Positions 1 to 6,392 of a stretch of DNA of 6,453 bases are shown here, in pieces (within the stretch, counting starts at the first letter, position 1; each line of letters opens with the position of its first letter). The position numbers were made by a program, and so were the translations under genes. The notes under the pieces were generated by a model. That model was not told the origin of the DNA. It worked only from the letters and a program-made list of their open reading frames with translations, and did not search any database. The DNA is taken from positions 1-6,453 of the forward strand of contig NZ_CALHGC010000322.1 in assembly GCF_938029485.1 (NCBI RefSeq). Direction: 5' to 3'. Source of the DNA: an uncultured Treponema sp. (lineage in GTDB: Bacteria; Spirochaetota; Spirochaetia; Treponematales; Treponemataceae).

Positions 1-293
1 TTCAGTTGATCGCTAAATTGCAAAGTAAATTAGTCAATTACCGAAATTATTGCAAAGAAACCGGTGATACGGCGGAAATTGAAATCGTGTTTGCCGGAGA
101 CGTTGTACAATATTTTAAGGATCTTGAAAATGATTTTACGGACTGCGGTTGCGACATAGCCCTGTGCCATAATGCCTTAGCGGGGCAGGGGATGGACGAC
201 ATACAGTATAAAAATATCAGAACCGTACGTGCCGGAATCGGAGAAATCATCAAACGGAAAGCAGAAGGCTTTATCGAGTATACGATTGAGTAA
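1..293 (+). CDS. DsrE/DsrF-like family protein, 5' end outside the window
   Basis: The reading frame is open from the left edge (in-frame codons begin at base 3) to TAA at 291-293, giving 96 visible residues. The C-terminal part fits the small DsrE/F-like (YchN-type) alpha/beta fold. A strand reads EIEIVFAGDVV, a CHNAL motif followed by GQGM matches the family's Cys-x-Asn-x-Leu turn, and the end AGIGEIIKRKAEGF matches the typical 'G-v-x-E-i-x-x-r-q-x-E-G' helix. Family members usually have 110-120 residues, so the first strand and the true start probably lie upstream of the window. The TTG at 6 is an unlikely start because it would lose that strand. Relatives are cytoplasmic and some handle sulfur through the conserved cysteine; the substrate here is unknown. 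The gene converges on the minus-strand block. Family assignment is by motif only. Confidence 0.7.
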   Translation, partial: QLIAKLQSKLVNYRNYCKETGDTAEIEIVFAGDVVQYFKDLENDFTDCGCDIALCHNALAGQGMDDIQYKNIRTVRAGIGEIIKRKAEGFIEYTIE

Positions 294-300
294 AAAGAGG

Positions 301-320
301 AAGAGGGGAGGTACCCTCTT
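301..320. terminator. Hairpin between convergent genes, likely terminator
   Basis: A perfect 7-bp stem, AAGAGGG (301-307) with CCCTCTT (314-320), encloses a 6-base loop. Read on the minus strand it lies 37 bases past the pseudouridine synthase stop and is followed by CCTCTTTTT (292-300), a reasonable intrinsic terminator. Read on the plus strand it starts 7 bases after the DsrE-like stop, but only TAAAAG follows, so termination in that direction would be weaker. It probably serves mainly the scpA-scpB-rluB transcript. Confidence 0.6.
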
Positions 321-357
321 TAAAAGAGTTCACCTCTAAAAGCCTCAATTCTGTACA

Positions 358-1092
358 TTATTCTGTGTACTTTCGCTCCTCGTTTTGACTCTCCGTCGCG
401 AGGTCAAGCAGCGCCTGCCGCTCTTTTGCGGTAAGGTCGCGGAATTCTCCTGCTTTCAGGTTTCCCAACTCGAGGTTTCCGATGCGAACCCGCACCAGCC
501 GCTTTATCGTGCAGTTGAAGGAATCCAGCACGCGGCGGATTTCTCTATTTTTCCCTTCGACAAGTACAATCCGCAGCTTACGACGATTTACGGCAGCGGC
601 TGAACGGCATTTGTAAAAAATGCCGTCAACGCGGATACCGCGTTCAAAGCGGGTGAGCAGCTCCGGCGGAAAGTCCTGCGTGGTTTCGATAACATATTCC
701 TTTTCGATCTGCGCCGACGGGTGTTCTATCTTTGCGGCAAAATCCCCGTCGTTGGTAAAGAGGATTGCTCCGCTCGAAAACATATCGAGCCTGCCGATGT
801 TGTAGAGCCGCTCGCTATAGGTTTCTTTTAAAAGATCCGCGGCAGTGGGTCTTCCTTTCTCGTCGGAGAGCGTACAGACAAAGCCCGCCGGCTTGTTCAA
901 TAGTACGTAGCACTTGCGCGTTTCGGGATGCACCGGCTTCCCGTCGAGGAGTACCGTATCACCCATGCGAACCTTGCTGCCCATGTCGGTAACAAGCGTT
1001 CCGTTTACGGAAACGCGCCCCTCCGCGATAATCTTTTCGCAGGCACGCCGCGACGCAACCCCCGCATGGGCAAGATACACTTGCAGCCGCAT
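358..1092 (-). CDS. rluB: 23S rRNA pseudouridine synthase, RluB/RsuA type
   Basis: This is a 244-residue member of the RsuA/RluB/E/F family, which isomerises a uridine in ribosomal RNA to pseudouridine. An N-terminal S4 RNA-binding domain (about residues 2-48) begins RLQVYLAHAGVASRR. The catalytic domain has LLNKPAG (64-70), then GRLD at 100-103 with nucleophile Asp103, TNDGD (113-117), EGKNREIRR (179-187) and RLVRVRIG (198-205). After GRLD most relatives have a YDTSG-like run; here it is MFSSG. I chose ATG 1090-1092 because it begins right at the S4 domain, as in most relatives, and lies 37 bases after the scpB stop. Its Shine-Dalgarno is poor: AGGAG touches the ATG and another AGG is 6 bases away. 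The frame is open further, to an ATG at 1167, which would add 25 polar residues (269 in total) and overlap scpB by 38 bases with no visible ribosome-binding site. It is the last gene of the scpA-scpB unit. The family is certain; RluB rather than a sibling is likely. Confidence 0.9.
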   Translation of the reverse strand: MRLQVYLAHAGVASRRACEKIIAEGRVSVNGTLVTDMGSKVRMGDTVLLDGKPVHPETRKCYVLLNKPAGFVCTLSDEKGRPTAADLLKETYSERLYNIGRLDMFSSGAILFTNDGDFAAKIEHPSAQIEKEYVIETTQDFPPELLTRFERGIRVDGIFYKCRSAAAVNRRKLRIVLVEGKNREIRRVLDSFNCTIKRLVRVRIGNLELGNLKAGEFRDLTAKERQALLDLATESQNEERKYTE

Positions 1093-1129
1093 CTCCTGCC
1101 TGCCGTTGTTATCGCCGCTAAAATGGTTG

Positions 1130-1663
1130 TTACCGCGCAAGTTCGAACCGCTCCTGTTCCGTCTCATCCATCTTGGGTAAGTCCGCGATGCTGTTGAGGC
1201 CGAATACTTTTAAAAATTCCTTGGTCGTGCCGAATTGCACCGGCTTTCCGGGAATGTCTTTTTTCCCAACTTCCTTGATTAACTCTTTTTCTACTAAAAG
1301 CCTAATCATCGTGTCGGCGGAAACCCCGCGGATTGCTTCGATTTCGGCACGGGTTATCGGCTGAGAATAGGCGATAATCGACAGCGTTTCCATTGCAGCG
1401 CGCGAAAGCCGGTTCTCGTTCTTTTTACCGTAGCGGTCTTTCAGCGCATCCCAAAATTCTTTTTTGGGCGTGATAATCCAGCCGCCCATCATCTGTGTAA
1501 TTTCGATACCGCTCGAACCTTCCGAATATGAATCTTTCAAATTCTTAATGCATTCTTTTACGACATCGACCGATAAGCCGGCAATTTTACTGATTGCAGC
1601 GTCGTCAAGCGGCTCTCCTTCCAAATAGAGGATTGCCTCTACGAGGGCTGTTTCTTTTTCCAT
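1130..1663 (-). CDS. scpB: Segregation and condensation protein B (ScpB)
   Basis: This is a 177-residue ScpB, close to the usual 170-200. ScpB forms a dimer of winged-helix proteins that binds the ScpA kleisin and supports SMC in compacting and segregating the chromosome. The first winged helix starts at ETALVEAILYLEGEPL (4-19). The second contains LSRAAMETLSIIAYSQPITR (86-105) followed by EIEAIRGVSAD, the most conserved stretch of the family. GKKDIPGKPVQFGTTKEFL (133-151) forms the usual wing and end. I chose ATG 1661-1663 because GGAG sits 6 bases upstream and the protein then begins MEKETALVEA. Three tandem ATG codons at 1673-1681 are in frame and would add six residues overlapping scpA. 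The start lies one base after the scpA stop, so coupled translation is likely. Confidence 0.96.
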   Translation of the reverse strand: MEKETALVEAILYLEGEPLDDAAISKIAGLSVDVVKECIKNLKDSYSEGSSGIEITQMMGGWIITPKKEFWDALKDRYGKKNENRLSRAAMETLSIIAYSQPITRAEIEAIRGVSADTMIRLLVEKELIKEVGKKDIPGKPVQFGTTKEFLKVFGLNSIADLPKMDETEQERFELAR

Positions 1664-1664
1664 T

Positions 1665-2441
1665 TTATACTCCATCATCATTGCGGGCAGCTTCCCACGG
1701 GCGTATTTTTATATCGCCGAACATCCTGTTTTGCCAAATGCTTGCCATCCTGAATTTGACCGCCTCAAGCAGCGCCATAAAAGCGCAAATAACATCCAGC
1801 AGATTTCCCTTCCGTACAATCAAATCGGTAAAGAGGCATTCGCCCTTTTCTTCCAAAAATTCGTTCATCAGTGTCAACTTTTCATTTACGGACACCTCTT
1901 CGTACAGGTCAAGAATTTGTTCCGAGTTATAATTGGACATCAGTTTTGAGAACGTCCGTAAAAGCTCCCACGTATCAACCCGCTCCCACAGGTTCTCTTC
2001 GGTAAAGGGAAGCGCGTGCTGTATTTTCTTCCGTTCAAAAAACCATTCGGCCTCGCTTTCTTTTTCTTCCATTAGAACCGACAGCTTTTTGAATTTCTGA
2101 TATTCGATCAGCTTGTTGACCAATTCCATACGCGGATCTTCGATATCCTCATCGTCCAGATCAACCTCGACGGGAAGGAGCATCTTGCTTTTAATGTAGA
2201 CAAGATGCGCCGCAAGTTCGTAAAATTCGGTTAAGCTATCCAGATTGAGGCTTACCGCATAATCCAAATACTCAAGGTATTGTTCGGTTATGTCCCCGAT
2301 GGGAATATCGTAGATATTGATCTCATTTTTCTTAATTAAAAAGAGGAGAAGGTCGAGCGGCCCTTCAAAATCGTTGACTTTAAACGCACTCAGCGCCTCA
2401 TCATTCTGTTCTTCGTGTTGTTCGGTTTCAAGAGTTGCCAT
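1665..2441 (-). CDS. scpA: Segregation and condensation protein A (ScpA, kleisin)
   Basis: This is a 258-residue kleisin, the family's usual size. ScpA bridges the head of one SMC subunit and the neck of the other and carries ScpB, forming the bacterial condensin. The hallmark FEGPLDLLL is at 25-33, followed by a helix with NEINIYDIPIGDIT and then ELAAHLVYIKSKMLLP. A charged, acidic linker follows (VDLDDEDIEDPR). The C-terminal winged helix, which contacts the SMC head, spans roughly the last 70 residues (RKGNLLDVICAFMALLEAVKFR onward). About 20 acidic, Gln-rich residues precede the conserved part. ATG 2439-2441 is the only ATG before the motif. No Shine-Dalgarno precedes it (AGCCCTC), which fits a leaderless mRNA from the promoter just upstream. 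It is the first gene of scpA-scpB-rluB. Confidence 0.96.
   Translation of the reverse strand: MATLETEQHEEQNDEALSAFKVNDFEGPLDLLLFLIKKNEINIYDIPIGDITEQYLEYLDYAVSLNLDSLTEFYELAAHLVYIKSKMLLPVEVDLDDEDIEDPRMELVNKLIEYQKFKKLSVLMEEKESEAEWFFERKKIQHALPFTEENLWERVDTWELLRTFSKLMSNYNSEQILDLYEEVSVNEKLTLMNEFLEEKGECLFTDLIVRKGNLLDVICAFMALLEAVKFRMASIWQNRMFGDIKIRPWEAARNDDGV
1670..1673 (-). promoter_or_regulatory. Ribosome-binding site deciding the scpB start
   Basis: GGAG on the minus strand lies inside the last codons of scpA, with a 6-base spacer (TATAAA) to ATG 1661-1663. This spacing favours that ATG over the three tandem ATGs upstream, which have only a distant GGGAAG. Confidence 0.6.
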
Positions 2442-2448
2442 GAGGGCT

Positions 2449-2477
2449 ATTATATAGAATAAGTGCTCTTTTGAAAA
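2449..2477 (-). promoter_or_regulatory. Predicted sigma-70-type promoter of scpA
   Basis: On the minus strand TTTTCA (2472-2477, 4 of 6 to consensus) is separated by 17 bases from a perfect TATAAT (2449-2454). Only seven bases, AGCCCTC, lie between TATAAT and the scpA ATG, so a start site at the usual distance falls on or next to the A of the ATG. Together with the missing Shine-Dalgarno, this predicts a leaderless transcript. Confidence 0.6.
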
Positions 2478-2577
2478 TAGCGGGCAGTTGCGGTGTAGGG
2501 TAAAAGCATCAACCCGTTTTTTAGTAACCTTGCAGAATCATTGGAGCTTTGGATATCCTGTCATATTAAACACTATG

Positions 2578-2615
2578 GGCACTTCTAAAAACTCAGCTAG
2601 ATTTTTAGATGTCCC
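2578..2615. repeat. Imperfect inverted repeat downstream of the glycosyltransferase
   Basis: Arms TCTAAAAA (2584-2591) and TTTTTAGA (2602-2609) pair perfectly over 8 bp around a 10-base loop whose centre is AGCT. Pairing resumes outside, with mismatches, to GG (2578-2579) and CC (2614-2615). The hairpin lies 31 bases past the glycosyltransferase stop. It lacks a trailing T-run in the direction of transcription, so it may be an RNA 3'-end stabiliser, a weak terminator, or part of a dispersed repeat. The core TTTTAGAAGTG on the minus strand resembles TTTTAGAGGTG just past the pseudouridine synthase gene (331-341). Confidence 0.45.
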
Positions 2616-2645
2616 ACTATACATATTTAAATTCTTAATTATGAA

Positions 2646-3680
2646 TTACAATGCTCCCCACCAGTCATCCAGCATAGCCCGCGCCTCTCTTTGTAATGAA
2701 GGAACCACACAGACTTCCAGCTGCTTGAGGTTATCGGCATAGTGAGCGCGGCCTAAATCCTGTATGGCTTCGCGGATACCGCCGTCAACAGCGGGATGCT
2801 CATCCAAATAAGAAAGGATAATGGTAAATACCGAAGCGGCGGAGCACACTTTTTGCCACGCGGCAAGGTCGGTGATTTCACGGCGGGACGTTACACCGGT
2901 ATTGATACGATAGTGATACACAACATCGCGTATGCCGATGTATATACACGGTTTTTCGGTGTGATCGTCCCCTAACACACCGGCAGCTTCCGATGCAGTC
3001 AACGTGATAAAAAAGTAAAGCAGCATATCTTCCGCCATTGTACAATAGGTAAACGGAATTTCGCCGTACGCTTTTTGAACAAGGTCTGTTTTAAAAAGCT
3101 TGCCCCATACGAAACTGCTGTATAAGTGTTCAACGATATATGTACGGAGAATTTCATCGCCGGTTAAAACACCATCGTATACATTCTGCGCCCTTTGAGA
3201 AAAGGCTGCAACACGCGTGTCCGGTTCTCCTTCCATACCGCACACCGCAGCCTTGCCGTGTACAATATCGGCACCCGACGTAGCGGCTGCATCGTACAAT
3301 AGACGGAGAGCGTTAGGCGGAAGCTCATCGTCCGGGTCGGCAAAGGCGAGGTATTCGCCCGATGTCGCATTTACCGCTGTCCGGCGCGCTTCAAGCGTAC
3401 CGAGGTTTTTACTATGTTCCAAAAACACGAGCGGTAGTCCGCGCTCCTTAAACCGCTTTGTATATGTTTTAATAATACCCCGCAGTTCTTTTGCACCGGG
3501 ACTGCCGTCGTTTACAACGATGGTTTCAAAAAGCGGCGCTGCATCCGCCTGCTGCAACACGCTTTCAAAAAACCGCCCGATCAGCTCCTCTGTCCCGTAC
3601 ACGGGAACGCAAAGGCTTACAAACGGCTTATGCCGTGCGGCACGCCCAAAGCGTACCGCACGGCGTTCTTTAAAACTCAT
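2646..3680 (-). CDS. Family 2 glycosyltransferase
   Basis: This is a 344-residue protein with a GT-A glycosyltransferase domain at its N-terminus. It probably transfers a sugar from a nucleotide donor in the cytoplasm. The nucleotide-binding strand VSLCVPVYG is at 21-29, VVNDGS at 55-60, the helix NLGTLEARR at 92-100, and FADPDDEL at 113-120 supplies the metal-binding Asp-x-Asp. EDML, about residue 215, could be the catalytic-base region of the family. The remaining residues, about 220-344, are helical-looking and unassigned. There is no signal peptide or membrane segment. I chose ATG 3678-3680, 8 bases after the lipoprotein stop; a GTG at 3698 would add six residues and overlap that gene by 10 bases. 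Neither start has a Shine-Dalgarno, which suggests coupling to lipoprotein translation. Acceptor and donor sugars cannot be told. Confidence 0.88.
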   Translation of the reverse strand: MSFKERRAVRFGRAARHKPFVSLCVPVYGTEELIGRFFESVLQQADAAPLFETIVVNDGSPGAKELRGIIKTYTKRFKERGLPLVFLEHSKNLGTLEARRTAVNATSGEYLAFADPDDELPPNALRLLYDAAATSGADIVHGKAAVCGMEGEPDTRVAAFSQRAQNVYDGVLTGDEILRTYIVEHLYSSFVWGKLFKTDLVQKAYGEIPFTYCTMAEDMLLYFFITLTASEAAGVLGDDHTEKPCIYIGIRDVVYHYRINTGVTSRREITDLAAWQKVCSAASVFTIILSYLDEHPAVDGGIREAIQDLGRAHYADNLKQLEVCVVPSLQREARAMLDDWWGAL

Positions 3681-3688
3681 CCGGCGGT

Positions 3689-6232
3689 TTAGTACCACTC
3701 AAAGCCGGATCCAAGCTTTAACGTTTTAGAAAAGCTGCCGCCCGAATTCCTTTCGGATCGCAAGGATCCCGCCAAATCATATTCCAATATCTTGTCGGTA
3801 TTCTTCAATACATCGGGCGAGCTGCCGAGCGGCAATCCGCCTTCACCCCATGCACCGTCCGAGGCGATGATGAGCTTAATCCGTTCGGCTTCGTCGTATT
3901 TTACGGCAATAAAGCGGTAAAAACCGTAGCCGATTTTGTTCGCATCGTCCCAGTCTTTTTTTGCTAATACAACAGCGTTTCCGGACAAGCTGCCATTCGT
4001 GGTGCCGATTTTATACAGTATGCCGCTGTTTTTAAAAGCATCCGTGAAATAAGGAAAGCCATCCTTTTTCTGTATTTCGCACGACTTCGACGAAAGAGCG
4101 TACAGCACACCGTCAAAAACCTTCAGGTTATTAATTGCTTCACCGTATTGGATGCGGATATTGCCTGAAAAGTGTCCGTAGTCAATCGGATTATCTGAGG
4201 AATCTGTGTACTCAGGAGCATTATCGACAAGGGTAAGTTCGCCGTCAAAACTCGCGCTGCTTTTTTTGTATTTTTTTATCTTCAGCCGATATTTATCAAT
4301 ACCGTCGTGTTGATACGTTTCTTTTACACCGACAAACACCCCGTCCTTATTTGCAGCAAGAGCGGTAAAGAAAATTTTATTCGAAGTAGAATTAATATGC
4401 ACGTCATACGCTGGATCTTGTGTTGCCGTACTAAATGAAGTATCATGCCAGCTATATCTTTGTATGTGCTTATTTGGACCATCCTTATATGCATAATAGA
4501 GAATGTTCTGCCCGTCGGAAATATCTACCGCAATCGCAGAAACATCAGGGGCTGCCAGAGAAGCATCCACACCCTGCGTATCATACGAGCCGTCTTCTTT
4601 CAGCGCAAACCGTCTAACATTGTAACCAGAACTACCTTTCCACAAAATATACAGATTTCCGTCTTGGTCATAGCAGAAAACATCGGTAGGCTTTTCAATA
4701 GGACTGGAGTTATATTCAAAAAGCTTATTCGTCCCTGAAAATGCTTCCGTTCCGTCTGTACTTATCCAATAGTTCATGGGGGAAAGAGCCATGGTAGGAC
4801 TTTGCTTCTCCCACAACAGCGTCTTTGTACTGGACGGATACTTCGGCTTTTCATCATACCACGTAGCACCCGTATCGCTAAATGTCAGCGTCTTTGTTTT
4901 GCGGTTGAACGCGGCGATGCGGTTTTTATTGCCCTTGATATGCCAGTTTTCGTTTATATAGCCGATATTTACGCCGTCATCAGCAATGTAGATATTTTCT
5001 TCGTCATAGCCGATAAAACCGACGGGATTGGAAAAATACTGTGCATTAAAGGCAATGGGGTCTGCGGTTGAAGCAGCAGGATTAAGCCCTGTTTCTCCTT
5101 TTTTTGTAAGCGTACTGCCGGAGTAGGTATAATGTACGAGCTGACCAAGTGCGTATAGTTTTCCGTGATGCAATCCCTGCTCTTTAAGCAAGCAGTACAC
5201 ACCGCTTTTGTCGGCAAATAGTCCGGTACACTCAGTAAGATTATTGCCGAAGACACTATCCGTGCGAAGCTTATTTAAGGGATTTCTCGATGCTTGCGAT
5301 TCAAATTTTAAACGCTTAGCACCGGAATGACCGGACGCATCTTCAAATTCAAACTTACAGGCAAACAAGGTATTATTATTATTATTATACACAGCAAGCA
5401 TTACATCATCATATACTGCAACGGCACTGGAACTCGGCACTGGTACCGGCAGAGACGGGAAGACATCGCTTTCAAAAGATTCAAACGAATGATCTTCTTT
5501 CTCCTTGAAGCAATAGACGGTATTCTTCTTAAATAAAAAGATATAGTTATCGTCCTGATGAATCGCTATATTATCAATATCACCGATAGTAACACCGGAC
5601 GGCAGTGCAGTAGTAAGATGTCCACCAAATCCGGCATCTTCATTTCCCTCCACATCAAAGCGTTTAAGATGACGGGTGGAAGAAATATCGTCATAGAGAA
5701 CATATAGTCTACCGATACGATCGCGTGCAGTGCGCGGTTTTGTGCCGATAAAAATTCCATCGAGCAGTTTTTTACCGTTTTGCGTGCTCAAGGATACGAT
5801 ATTGCTCCCTGAATGATCTTTCCCGGTAATAGAGGACAGCAGATTGGCAGCACCTTTCGGCGTCTTCGACAGCTCCAAATCGATGTAGTTTATACCCGGT
5901 TTTACCGTGTGCGATTTCGTTTTACTCCACGTACCCGTCGCGGTTCGAACGGTCGCACGGATGACGATCTCGACACCGATCGTAACTCCCGTTGAAAAAG
6001 GAATGGGGCCTTCGTCAAGTATACGCCCCGAAGCATCGGTGATCGTAATCGTCGTATTGCTGCCGTCGAAGACGGGCAAGCCCGTTGAAGGGTCGGCGGC
6101 ACGCTGCGGGCCGGCACTGCCGACGCGAACTTCGGCAAGTTCTTTGCCTCCGTTTACGTTGAAATTACAGGCGCTCAAAAGAATACAAAACGCCGCCGAA
6201 ACCGAAAACAGGTTAAAACCGATTTTTTTCAT
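3689..6232 (-). CDS. Large lipoprotein with predicted beta-propeller
   Basis: This 847-residue protein has a lipoprotein signal peptide: MKK, a hydrophobic stretch to about residue 20, and lipobox LSAC with the lipidated cysteine at 22. It is therefore exported and membrane-anchored. A polar linker (23-55) leads to a Thr/Val-rich beta region (58-122), possibly an Ig-like sandwich. From about 160 onward, blade-like repeats recur, each with a hydrophobic strand, a turn and a second strand: RLYVLYDD (175-182), YIFLFKKNTVYCF (230-242), VYCLLKEQG (345-353), NIYIADDG (413-420), NLYILWKG (526-533), ILYYAYKDG (577-585), GVFVGVKE (631-638), GVLYALSS (708-715) and KLIIASDGAWG (786-796). The spacing suggests a propeller of about 7-9 blades. 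No catalytic motif is seen. Residues 283-287 are five Asn encoded by a pure AAT repeat. Several N-x-S/T sites occur (331, 508, 614, 746). ATG 6230-6232 is well supported by a GGAGG Shine-Dalgarno. Function is unknown; a surface or periplasmic binding role is inferred. Confidence 0.9.
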   Translation of the reverse strand: MKKIGFNLFSVSAAFCILLSACNFNVNGGKELAEVRVGSAGPQRAADPSTGLPVFDGSNTTITITDASGRILDEGPIPFSTGVTIGVEIVIRATVRTATGTWSKTKSHTVKPGINYIDLELSKTPKGAANLLSSITGKDHSGSNIVSLSTQNGKKLLDGIFIGTKPRTARDRIGRLYVLYDDISSTRHLKRFDVEGNEDAGFGGHLTTALPSGVTIGDIDNIAIHQDDNYIFLFKKNTVYCFKEKEDHSFESFESDVFPSLPVPVPSSSAVAVYDDVMLAVYNNNNNTLFACKFEFEDASGHSGAKRLKFESQASRNPLNKLRTDSVFGNNLTECTGLFADKSGVYCLLKEQGLHHGKLYALGQLVHYTYSGSTLTKKGETGLNPAASTADPIAFNAQYFSNPVGFIGYDEENIYIADDGVNIGYINENWHIKGNKNRIAAFNRKTKTLTFSDTGATWYDEKPKYPSSTKTLLWEKQSPTMALSPMNYWISTDGTEAFSGTNKLFEYNSSPIEKPTDVFCYDQDGNLYILWKGSSGYNVRRFALKEDGSYDTQGVDASLAAPDVSAIAVDISDGQNILYYAYKDGPNKHIQRYSWHDTSFSTATQDPAYDVHINSTSNKIFFTALAANKDGVFVGVKETYQHDGIDKYRLKIKKYKKSSASFDGELTLVDNAPEYTDSSDNPIDYGHFSGNIRIQYGEAINNLKVFDGVLYALSSKSCEIQKKDGFPYFTDAFKNSGILYKIGTTNGSLSGNAVVLAKKDWDDANKIGYGFYRFIAVKYDEAERIKLIIASDGAWGEGGLPLGSSPDVLKNTDKILEYDLAGSLRSERNSGGSFSKTLKLGSGFEWY
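5371..5389. repeat. Trinucleotide microsatellite, five AAT codons
   Basis: On the plus strand the tract is a pure run of ATT units. Read as the lipoprotein's coding strand it is five AAT codons (5372-5386, Asn283-287). Gain or loss of units would change the loop length without breaking the frame. Confidence 0.8.
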
Positions 6233-6238
6233 AAGCTT

Positions 6239-6243
6239 CCTCC
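6239..6243 (-). promoter_or_regulatory. Shine-Dalgarno of the lipoprotein gene
   Basis: GGAGG on the minus strand has a 6-base spacer (AAGCTT) to ATG 6230-6232. It is the strongest ribosome-binding site in the window and fixes the lipoprotein start. Confidence 0.85.
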
Positions 6244-6285
6244 GCTTAAAACTGTTACAGGAACATACAGCAAAAATTCAATCAA

Positions 6286-6305
6286 AAAAAATTCGAAAAT
6301 TTTTT
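6286..6305 (-). promoter_or_regulatory. A/T-stem hairpin with TTCG loop in the lipoprotein leader
   Basis: On the minus strand AAAAAATT is followed by TTCG and AATTTTTT, a perfect 8-bp A/T stem with a tetraloop, then two more T. It lies about 20 bases after the expected transcription start and about 55 bases before the ATG. It could stabilise the mRNA, act as a weak attenuator, or at DNA level be a bent A-tract. Its function is not shown by the sequence. Confidence 0.4.
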
Positions 6306-6333
6306 CACCCGTGCGCAAGAACACGTTTCTTAT

Positions 6334-6362
6334 AGTATAACGTAAAATCAAAAAAATAACAA
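6334..6362 (-). promoter_or_regulatory. Predicted sigma-70-type promoter of lipoprotein and glycosyltransferase
   Basis: On the minus strand TTGTTA (6357-6362, 4 of 6) and TATACT (6334-6339, 5 of 6) are separated by exactly 17 bases, including a run of seven T. The expected start near 6327 gives a leader of about 95 bases. Confidence 0.6.
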
Positions 6363-6392
6363 TTAATTCCAACTATTTCACAGGGATTACGC

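Larger units (their letters stand above)
2442..2645. other. Non-coding spacer between glycosyltransferase and scpA
   Basis: About 204 bases separate the two minus-strand units. The part next to scpA holds its promoter. The middle (about 2480-2570) has no recognised gene or RNA. It is open on the minus strand for 36 codons (2450-2560) but lacks a start codon near the beginning of that run. The part next to the glycosyltransferase holds an imperfect inverted repeat (2578-2615) and very A/T-rich sequence at 2617-2645. No canonical T-tailed terminator for the glycosyltransferase is visible. Confidence 0.6.

Noticed and set aside
6..293. Complete small gene starting at TTG 6
   Set aside because: The frame is open to the left edge, no ribosome-binding site is visible, and the first strand of the DsrE-like fold would be missing, so a partial gene is more likely.
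2498..2522. Plus-strand GGGT/ACCC stem followed by GTTTTTT, resembling a terminator
   Set aside because: The stem is only 4 bp with a 10-base loop, and no plus-strand gene ends nearby. It has no T-run in the minus direction, where transcription actually occurs.
2630..2647. AATTC...GAATT palindrome at the glycosyltransferase stop
   Set aside because: Only the 5-bp outer arms pair cleanly and the sequence is almost pure A/T, so chance pairing is likely.
2488..2742. 84-codon plus-strand frame across the spacer
   Set aside because: It has a GTG start without a ribosome-binding site, and its second half is antisense to the conserved glycosyltransferase end of the unit.
3217..3729. 170-codon plus-strand open frame opposite the glycosyltransferase
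   Set aside because: It is antisense to a clear GT-A domain, has low-complexity Ser/Arg-rich composition, shows no ribosome-binding site, and matches no family I recognise.
5907..6335. 142-codon plus-strand open frame opposite the lipoprotein signal peptide and leader
   Set aside because: It runs through the lipoprotein's 5' coding region, promoter spacer and Shine-Dalgarno on the other strand, and its translation has no recognisable domain.
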